A stretch of DNA of 36,012 nt from Sulfurovum sp. Lineage in GTDB: Bacteria > Campylobacterota > Campylobacteria > Campylobacterales > Sulfurovaceae. Positions within the stretch are counted from its first letter, which is position 1, and each line of letters starts with the position of its first letter. The stretch spans positions 1 to 36,012 of the forward strand of contig JALUYL010000077.1 of the NCBI GenBank assembly GCA_027012955.1, given 5' to 3'. The position numbers and the translations under genes were made by a program. The notes under the pieces are model-generated. The model ran no database searches. It was not told where the DNA came from and worked only from the letters and a program-made list of their open reading frames with translations. Shown here one piece after another: positions 28,740 to 36,012 of this stretch.

Positions 28740-31181
28740 ATGAGTTACAATCCAAATGAGATTGAAGCCAAATGGCAGAAAAAATGGGATGATGAGAAGG
28801 CTTTTGAACCTGATGATGCTTTAACAAGAAAGAAGAAATACATACTTTCTATGTTTCCTTTTCCTAGTGGTAGACTACACATGGGGCATGTGAGAAACTA
28901 TGCTATCGGTGATGCATTTGCGCGTTACTATAGAAAACAAGACTTTAACGTACTTCACCCTATTGGTTGGGATGCCTTTGGTATGCCTGCTGAGAATGCT
29001 GCCATTAAACATGGTAAACACCCAAAAGACTGGACATACTCAAACATAGATTATATGAGAAAAGAGCTTAATACACTTGGACTTTCTTTCTCTAAAACAC
29101 GTGAGTTTGCTACCTGTGATGAGCTCTACACGAAGTGGGAACAAGAGTTCATCATTAGGATGTTTGAAGAGGGTTTACTTTATCGTGAATCTACGACTGT
29201 AAACTGGTGTGAGGACTGTCATACGGTACTTGCCAATGAGCAGGTAGAAGAAGGGTGCTGTTGGCGTTGTGACAATCCTGTTGAGCTTAAAGAGATGCCA
29301 GGGTATTACTTAGACATCATTAAATATGCAGATGATTTGCTGGGTGATTTGAAACAGCTTGAGGGTAAATGGCCAAACCAAGTGCTTACGATGCAGGAAA
29401 ACTGGATAGGAAAATCACAAGGGCTTGAGTTTGAGTTTGAACTGAGCGAAGAGAGTAAAGCAAAACTTGGTGGAAAATTTGAGAAGTTTACTGTGTTTAC
29501 TACACGTCCAGATACTATTTTTGGGGTGACTTACTCTGCATTGGCAGCTGAACATCCTATTACCAAGTACCTTTTAGACCATAATTTACTAGACAATGAG
29601 ACTGCAGAAAAAATAGTTACTATTACAAATATGACAGAGATAGAACGTGCCAAAGAGGGAAAAGAGGGGTATGACTTAGGGCTTACCGTCATTCACCCAC
29701 TTACACGTGAAGAGATACCTGTATGGACAGCAAACTTCGTATTGGCTTCTTACGGTGGTGGTGCGGTGATGTCTGTACCTGCACATGATGAGCGAGACTT
29801 TGAGTTTGCTACGAAATATGACTTGCCGATTAAACGTGTGATTGCTGGTGGAGAGGAATTGCCTTATACCGCTGAGGGTACTTTGGAAAACTCTGATATG
29901 TTTACAGGCATACCAAATGTAGATGCAAAAAAAGAGATTATCTCGATGTTCGAAGCCAAAGAAGTGGGTAAAGGTACTACTAATTATAAGCTAAGAAACT
30001 GGGGTATCTCACGTCAGCGTTACTGGGGTGCACCTATTCCGTTTGTACATTGTGATGACTGTGGGCTTGTTGCTGAAAAAGTGGAGAATTTGCCTATTGC
30101 TTTACCTGAAGATGTAGAGATAACGGGTGAAGGGAACCCACTGGAAAATCACCCAACATGGAAAAACTGTGCCTGTCCTAAGTGTGGTAAAGATGCCAGA
30201 CGTGAGACAGATACTTTAGATACTTTTGTGCAGTCTAGTTGGTATCAGTTCCGTTATGCAACGAACCCTAAGAAGTGGAATAAAGTAGGTATAGACAAAG
30301 AAGATGCCAATTATTGGTTAGGAGTAGACCAGTACATCGGTGGGATAGAGCATGCTATCTTGCACTTGTTGTATGCACGTTTCTTTACCAAAGTACTTCG
30401 TGACCTTGGGTACCACGACATTGATGAGCCTTTTGAGAACCTGCTTACACAAGGTATGGTACTTATGGATGGTGCGAAGATGTCTAAATCTAAAGGGAAT
30501 ACCGTTGACCCTGATGCCTTGGTAGAAAAGTATGGTGCAGACACAGCACGTCTCTTTACCCTTTTTGCTGCACCTCCTGCCAAAGAACTTGAGTGGAATG
30601 ACTCTGCTGTTGAAGGTGCGTTTAGGTTCATTAAAAAACTCTATGACAGAAAAGAGAAAGTAACAGGTAGTACTTTGCCAAATATAGATCAAAGTACATT
30701 AAGCAAAGAATCAAAACTCGCACGAGTAAAAGTGTATGAAGCTTTACCAAAATCTACAGATGTCTATGAAAAAACATTTGCGTTTAACACGCTTATTGCA
30801 GCTTGTATGGAAGCACTTAATGCACTTGATAAACAAGATAATGAAGATGTGTGGACAGAGGGGATGTATATTATGTTGAACCTTTTAGAACCTATCATCC
30901 CGCATGTGACAACGGAACTTTCTGAAATGTTGTTTGCAAGAGAAAATTTGGGTGCGAAGTTGGAAGTAAAAGAAGAAGTTTTTGTGCAAGACAGTATTGC
31001 CTACATGGTGATGATTGGTGGTAAAAAGCGTACAGAGATTGAGATGAGTCCATCTGCGAGTAATGATGAAATTCTAACTGCTGCAAAAGAAGCAGGGGCA
31101 AAATGGTTAGAGGGAATGACGATAGTTAAAGAGATAGTCGTACCTAATAAACTGGTAAATTTAGCTGTAAAACCAGCATGA
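28740..31181 (+). CDS. leuS: leucyl-tRNA synthetase
   Basis: [16 protein letters not shown] (HIGH-like), [10 protein letters not shown]1 editing domain. Confidence 0.98.
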   Translation: MSYNPNEIEAKWQKKWDDEKAFEPDDALTRKKKYILSMFPFPSGRLHMGHVRNYAIGDAFARYYRKQDFNVLHPIGWDAFGMPAENAAIKHGKHPKDWTYSNIDYMRKELNTLGLSFSKTREFATCDELYTKWEQEFIIRMFEEGLLYRESTTVNWCEDCHTVLANEQVEEGCCWRCDNPVELKEMPGYYLDIIKYADDLLGDLKQLEGKWPNQVLTMQENWIGKSQGLEFEFELSEESKAKLGGKFEKFTVFTTRPDTIFGVTYSALAAEHPITKYLLDHNLLDNETAEKIVTITNMTEIERAKEGKEGYDLGLTVIHPLTREEIPVWTANFVLASYGGGAVMSVPAHDERDFEFATKYDLPIKRVIAGGEELPYTAEGTLENSDMFTGIPNVDAKKEIISMFEAKEVGKGTTNYKLRNWGISRQRYWGAPIPFVHCDDCGLVAEKVENLPIALPEDVEITGEGNPLENHPTWKNCACPKCGKDARRETDTLDTFVQSSWYQFRYATNPKKWNKVGIDKEDANYWLGVDQYIGGIEHAILHLLYARFFTKVLRDLGYHDIDEPFENLLTQGMVLMDGAKMSKSKGNTVDPDALVEKYGADTARLFTLFAAPPAKELEWNDSAVEGAFRFIKKLYDRKEKVTGSTLPNIDQSTLSKESKLARVKVYEALPKSTDVYEKTFAFNTLIAACMEALNALDKQDNEDVWTEGMYIMLNLLEPIIPHVTTELSEMLFARENLGAKLEVKEEVFVQDSIAYMVMIGGKKRTEIEMSPSASNDEILTAAKEAGAKWLEGMTIVKEIVVPNKLVNLAVKPA

Positions 31182-31195
31182 AATAAGGAGAGAAA

Positions 31196-31702
31196 ATGAG
31201 AGGAATATTATCTACGATGGGGCTTTTGCTTGTTTTGACTGCTTGTGGCTATAAACCGTCTTCTCATTTGATAAGAAATGTTTTTTCTGACACGGTATAT
31301 GTGAAAGTAAAGGTTGATAGGGTAGAGCCAGAAAATGCCCCTTTTGTGAAAGATGAGATGAATCGTCTTGTGTATACACGTTTTAAAGGTCGTGTGACAT
31401 CCAAAGAAGAGGCGGAGAGTGAAATCACCATTGCGTACACGGGAAGTAGTTACTATCCTTTGGCGTATAAAGATGGATATGTGACACGGTATAGAGCAAA
31501 TATACATGTACACTTCGATATGGTGACAAAAGATGGAAAAATGAGTAAAGATATTTCAAGTATCGTTGAGTCAGATATTCAGGCATCGTCACTCACATCT
31601 TCGACCTTAAGAACCGAAGCGATACGTAAAGGGTTGGAAAAAGCTTTAGATGAGTTTTTGGCATACGTGAGTGCAAGAGGAATGCTCGACAAGAGTAAAT
31701 AA
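31196..31702 (+). CDS. LPS assembly lipoprotein LptE-like
   Basis: LLLVLTACGYKPSSH lipobox; located leuS-X-folC. Confidence 0.8.
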   Translation: MRGILSTMGLLLVLTACGYKPSSHLIRNVFSDTVYVKVKVDRVEPENAPFVKDEMNRLVYTRFKGRVTSKEEAESEITIAYTGSSYYPLAYKDGYVTRYRANIHVHFDMVTKDGKMSKDISSIVESDIQASSLTSSTLRTEAIRKGLEKALDEFLAYVSARGMLDKSK

Positions 31703-32880
31703 TGCAAAGCATTCATGACTTTTTAGACCATAAACATCTCTACTACAAAGAGATAGACCATAAGCGTGTACATGACGCTTATGCACTACTTAAACCACAC
31801 ATAACACACCCCAGAACAGTGCATATTGTAGGTACCAATGGTAAAGGCTCAACTGGGCGAATGTTAGCGCATTTGGCATATAAGTCTGGAATGAGTGTAG
31901 GGCATTACTCTTCACCCCATATTTTGAAATTCAATGAACGTATTTGGATAGATGGAAAGGATGTTTCTGATGAGGTTTTGGAAAGTGCACATCAAAGACT
32001 TTTTGCTGTTTTAGGTAAAGAGATGTCTGATGCACTCTCTTACTTTGAGTACACAACACTTTTAGCATTTGTCGTCTTTGAAAAGTATGATTTGATGGTA
32101 CTTGAAGCAGGGCTTGGGGGTGAGTTTGATGCGACCAATGTATGTGACAAAGAATTAAGTATCATTACTCCCATCGGCATAGACCATCAGGCGTTTTTGG
32201 GTGAGACGATAGAAGAGATAGCTTCTACAAAGATACGTAGTATTCAAAAAAAAGCATTATTAGCACCACAGTCTTATGTTGAGGTGGTTGAGGTGGCGAA
32301 GGAGATTGCAAATGATAGAGGTGCAACTTTATTGACTGTAGGGTCGATGAAACCGACCAATCAAAACAATGAGCATATGGTCGATTTTATCGACCCTACA
32401 CTTGCATCCATAGCTAAGACAAAAGCTTGGGCAGATTATCTAATCATTAATGCCAGTATTGCTTTAGAAGCTCTAAATATCTTAAATATTAAGTATGATA
32501 TGAATGATTTAAAAACTTTAGAGCTTTTCGGACGTTTTTATGCCTTGACAGACAATATCCGCATTGATGTAGGGCATAATCCTTTAGCTGCACGTGCCAT
32601 AGAAAAAGCTTTAGATAAAGAAGTAGTACTCATCTATAACTCTTTGGACGACAAAGATTATAAAGAGGTGTTAAGAACGCTTAAACCTAAAGTCAAACGT
32701 GTAGAGATTATTGAGATTGAGTCACAACGTGCGACGACGTTAGAAGAGATAGAAAAAGCGTTGCAAACCGTAGGTTTGGAATATAGTTACTTTAAGAATG
32801 AAATAAAAGAAGAAGAAAACTATTTGGTTTTTGGTTCTTTTTATGTTGTAGAAGCATTTTTAAAACAAAGAAATATGTAG
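31702..32880 (+). CDS. folC: folylpolyglutamate synthase/dihydrofolate synthase
   Basis: GTNGKGSTGRMLAHL, EAGLGGEFDATNV, ITPIGIDHQAFLG; TAG stop inside repeat. Confidence 0.94.
   Translation: MQSIHDFLDHKHLYYKEIDHKRVHDAYALLKPHITHPRTVHIVGTNGKGSTGRMLAHLAYKSGMSVGHYSSPHILKFNERIWIDGKDVSDEVLESAHQRLFAVLGKEMSDALSYFEYTTLLAFVVFEKYDLMVLEAGLGGEFDATNVCDKELSIITPIGIDHQAFLGETIEEIASTKIRSIQKKALLAPQSYVEVVEVAKEIANDRGATLLTVGSMKPTNQNNEHMVDFIDPTLASIAKTKAWADYLIINASIALEALNILNIKYDMNDLKTLELFGRFYALTDNIRIDVGHNPLAARAIEKALDKEVVLIYNSLDDKDYKEVLRTLKPKVKRVEIIEIESQRATTLEEIEKALQTVGLEYSYFKNEIKEEENYLVFGSFYVVEAFLKQRNM
32338..32399. repeat. REPIN-like inverted pair embedded in folC CDS
   Basis: GTAGGGTCGATGAAACCGACCA (32338-32359) and reverse complement of GTAGGGTCGATAAAATCGACCA (32378-32399), 20/22 identical; ORF stays open. 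Confidence 0.85.
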
Positions 32881-32900
32881 GGGGCGATTGCCATCGCACC
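32877..32900 (+). repeat. single REP-like unit GTAGGGGGCGATTGCCATCGCACC between folC and mfd
   Basis: same unit as 25372-25395 (one mismatch); contains folC stop. Confidence 0.88.
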
Positions 32901-32914
32901 AAAAAGTGAGAATA

Positions 32915-35900
32915 ATGTACCAAAGTAATAGTTATGAATACCTAGAGACACTAAGTGAAGCCAAACTTCTCATCTGTAATGATGATAAAGAGGCAATACA
33001 AGTACGAGATGTTGCAGTGCTACTTGGGTTTGATACTTTTGTCTTACCAGACTTACGTGTGAGTGCAGGTGAAGATTTACGTGCGTATGCAGAAGATGTA
33101 CAGTTACTTTTTTTACAATTGGCTTCTTTTCATCAAAGCACTAAGAAAAAAGTACTTATCTCTCCACTTAGAACACTACTCATACCTTTCCCAAAACCAG
33201 AATATTTTTCGTCTCAGACTATAGAGTTTGGTGAAACACTTAAACTCCAAGAACTCAAAGATACACTGTACCAATGGGGCTATCACTTTACAGACATTGC
33301 AGCACAGCGTGGTGAAGTTTCATTTCGTGGGGACATACTAGATATTTACCCTATAGATGCAGAGAAACCGTATCGTATCTCTCTTTTTGATGAAGAGGTG
33401 GAAACGATACAGCATTATGATGAAGGTACACAAAAACGTGTGAGTGAAGAACTAGAAGAACTTACTTTCACTCCTGCTTTTTTAGCTTTAGATGAAGCAG
33501 AGTATGAGGTACTCAAAAATAGATGTGAACGCAGTCATTATGATACCTTTGTCAAAGATATAGATGCGTTAGGACTTTGGCATTTGGAAGACTTAGGGCA
33601 AAGTGCGTTAGAGCAGTTTTCAGGCGTATGGGCATCCAACTTGGATGAAGAACTTAAAGAAGTCTATGAACTGACCGAACCTCTAGTCCCACGTAAATCT
33701 TTTTTACTCCCTGTCATTCCTGAGGGCTCTAAATATCGTGACCTTGAAGCCGTCAATCCTAACAACCTTTTAGAGTCACATAAAGAGAAAAAGATAACTA
33801 TTATCGCCAAGAATGAGAGTATCGTCAGAGGCTCTGAATTACACTCATTTGAAAATATAGAGTTTGTCTATCAAGAGGGGATTGTTAATCTTCTTGGCTC
33901 AGACAGGCTCATCCTCTCTCTCAATAAACCACTCAAACGTAAAAAAGTAAAAAAAGCCTCTATTATCTTAGATGAACTCAAACCGGGTGACTATGTAGTG
34001 CATGAGAACTATGGTGTGGGGATTTTTAAAGGGATAGAAAAACGTGAGATACTGGGGTCACTCTCAGAGTTTGTGGTGATGCATTATCAAAATGAAGATG
34101 CCTTGCTTATTCCTGTGTCGAGTCTTGAAGTGATAGACCGTTATGTGGCTGAAGGTGGTGCTTTACCAGTACTTGACCGTATGGGGAAAGCCAGCTTTAA
34201 AAAGTTAAAAGCCAAAGTCAAAGAGAAACTTTTTGCCATTGCTTCACAAATCATCAACCTCTCTGCACAGAGACATCTAAAAAAAGGTATCAAACTCAAA
34301 CGAAACATGGAAGAGCATGCCATCTTTATGTCTGAAGCAGGGTTTGTACATACCGAAGACCAAGAACGTGCCATTAATGATATGTTGGATGATATGGCAT
34401 CGGGTAAGATGATGGATAGACTGCTTTCTGCAGATGTTGGGTTTGGTAAAACAGAAGTGGCGATGAATGGGATGTTTGTGGCGGTAAAAAATGGGTATCA
34501 GGCGATGATGATAGCCCCTACAACACTACTCTCTTCTCAGCATTATAAATCATTCAAAGAACGTTTTTATAATCATGGTATCAAAGTGGCAAAACTTGAT
34601 AGATTTTCTACAGCCAAAGAGAAAACACTCACACTTAGAGGCTTAGAAGAGGGGACTATCGATGTTGTGGTAGGAACGCATACGCTACTTAAAGCCAAGT
34701 TTAAAAATTTAGCCCTTGTTATCATAGATGAAGAACATAAATTCGGGGTGAAACAAAAAGAAGCACTCAAAGAGATAGCTATCGATGTGCATCTACTCTC
34801 TATGTCTGCTACACCCATCCCTCGTTCACTCAACCTTGCTATGTCAGATGTCAAATCTTTCTCTGAAATCCTTACGCCTCCTACGGAGCGTTTAGGTGTA
34901 AGAACCTTTGTGAAATCGTATGATGACAAAGTGATAAAAGAAGCGATTTTAAGAGAGATGCGTAGAGGTGGACAGATATTTTATGTCTTTAACTCTATTG
35001 CAGGCATAGAAGAGAAGAAAAAAGTACTTTTAGAGATACTCCCTAAACTTCGCATAGCCGTACTCCATTCCAAAATCTCTGCTAAAGAGACAGAAGATGA
35101 GATGATGAAATTTGAAGATGGGGAGTATGATGTACTGCTCTCTACTTCCATCGTAGAGTCTGGGATACATATGCCTCATGCCAATACGATGATAGTCGAT
35201 GGCGCAGACAACTTTGGTATCGCCGACCTGCACCAGCTCCGTGGACGTGTAGGTCGTGGAGGCAAAGAGGGGTACTGTTACTTTATGGTGACGGACAAAG
35301 AGCGTTTGACAGACAATGCCAAACGACGTCTGCTGGCACTGGAATCTCACTCAGACTTAGGAAGTGGAGCTGTACTTGCCTTCCATGACCTTGAGATACG
35401 TGGAGGAGGAAATATCATCGGTGAAGCCCAATCTGGACATATCAAACAGATAGGGTATTCACTTTACCTGCGTATGCTTGAAGATGCTATTAAGGAACTC
35501 TCAGGACAAGACAAAGAAGTCGCCCATAACATCGATATGAAACTCTCTATTGATGCATACCTGAATGAAGAGTTGATAGAAGAGGATAGATTACGTTTAG
35601 AACTTTATAGAAGACTTTCACTTTGTGAGTCTACGGGAGAAGTGTATGAAATTGAGTCTGAAATAGCAGACAGATTTGGTAAGTTAGATACGATTACCCG
35701 CCAATTCATCGATGTCATAGTTATGAAGGTGCTTGCGCGTGAAAAAGGTATCTCTAAAGTCTCATCATATGGAGAGAATGTCTTCATTGAATTTAGAGAA
35801 GAGGGTGTAGAAAGAGTACAATTAAAATCGAACTCGAAAGATGATGATGACATTATCTCTACGGCAATGGCTTATTTAAAAAAATACCCAAATCACGAAA

Positions 35901-35920
35901 TAGAATTTTCCACATCCTAA
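32915..35920 (+). CDS. mfd: transcription-repair coupling factor
   Basis: RGDILDIYPIDAEKPYRISLFDEEVE, LKPGDYVVHENYGVGIFKGIE, SADVGFGKTEVAMNG, IIDEEHKFGVKQKE; ATG 32915 preferred to 32888, which lies in the repeat. Confidence 0.96.
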   Translation: MYQSNSYEYLETLSEAKLLICNDDKEAIQVRDVAVLLGFDTFVLPDLRVSAGEDLRAYAEDVQLLFLQLASFHQSTKKKVLISPLRTLLIPFPKPEYFSSQTIEFGETLKLQELKDTLYQWGYHFTDIAAQRGEVSFRGDILDIYPIDAEKPYRISLFDEEVETIQHYDEGTQKRVSEELEELTFTPAFLALDEAEYEVLKNRCERSHYDTFVKDIDALGLWHLEDLGQSALEQFSGVWASNLDEELKEVYELTEPLVPRKSFLLPVIPEGSKYRDLEAVNPNNLLESHKEKKITIIAKNESIVRGSELHSFENIEFVYQEGIVNLLGSDRLILSLNKPLKRKKVKKASIILDELKPGDYVVHENYGVGIFKGIEKREILGSLSEFVVMHYQNEDALLIPVSSLEVIDRYVAEGGALPVLDRMGKASFKKLKAKVKEKLFAIASQIINLSAQRHLKKGIKLKRNMEEHAIFMSEAGFVHTEDQERAINDMLDDMASGKMMDRLLSADVGFGKTEVAMNGMFVAVKNGYQAMMIAPTTLLSSQHYKSFKERFYNHGIKVAKLDRFSTAKEKTLTLRGLEEGTIDVVVGTHTLLKAKFKNLALVIIDEEHKFGVKQKEALKEIAIDVHLLSMSATPIPRSLNLAMSDVKSFSEILTPPTERLGVRTFVKSYDDKVIKEAILREMRRGGQIFYVFNSIAGIEEKKKVLLEILPKLRIAVLHSKISAKETEDEMMKFEDGEYDVLLSTSIVESGIHMPHANTMIVDGADNFGIADLHQLRGRVGRGGKEGYCYFMVTDKERLTDNAKRRLLALESHSDLGSGAVLAFHDLEIRGGGNIIGEAQSGHIKQIGYSLYLRMLEDAIKELSGQDKEVAHNIDMKLSIDAYLNEELIEEDRLRLELYRRLSLCESTGEVYEIESEIADRFGKLDTITRQFIDVIVMKVLAREKGISKVSSYGENVFIEFREEGVERVQLKSNSKDDDDIISTAMAYLKKYPNHEIEFSTS

Positions 35921-36012
35921 AAAATCACTAACTCTGAATCAATAGACGAGAGGCAGGTGGTGTTTCTATGCAAAGTTACTACCCTGAGTAAGAAATACCA
36001 TTTTTTCAAGAT

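Noticed and set aside
32888-32914. N-terminal extension of Mfd (MPSHQKVRI)
   Set aside because: Starts at TTG inside the REP-like unit; ATG 32915 is the more plausible start.
1-36012. CRISPR arrays, rRNA or tRNA genes
   Set aside because: No regularly spaced direct repeats and no cloverleaf or rRNA signature recognised by eye; a tRNAscan/Infernal run would be decisive.

Overview
AT-rich, mostly core-genome window that looks like a Campylobacterota (Sulfurovum/Sulfurimonas-like) chromosome. I infer this from protein motifs and from gene order resembling Campylobacter jejuni blocks recalled from memory: clpS-clpA-aat; rplY-pth-lptG-lysA-pheA-hisC-...-dxs; fdx-ndk-DUF177-rpmF-plsX-fabH; leuS-lptE-folC. 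Accessory parts are (i) ~1-2.8 kb, with a DUF4258/DUF2283-like pair, a DUF6364/PIN toxin-antitoxin module behind a perfect sigma70 promoter, and an exported orphan; and (ii) 11.3-13.8 kb, with an EptA-like phosphoethanolamine transferase that lacks the usual catalytic motif, coupled to a membrane-anchored CX5R phosphatase, inserted between lptG and lysA. The most distinctive non-gene signal is a set of GTAG-headed palindromes (REP/REPIN-like). They repeatedly supply the TAG stop codon of the adjacent gene (dxs, the TIGR00282-like gene, dnaX, folC). They also sit in-frame inside folC (a complete inverted pair) and dnaX (a single unit), and abut the start codons of mfd and the TIGR00282-like gene. 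A second two-hairpin repeat occurs at 6.75 kb and 21.75 kb with compensatory stem changes. The flagellar fliFGH block expected between hisC and dxs is absent, with one small ORF in its place. No tRNA, rRNA or CRISPR array was recognised.
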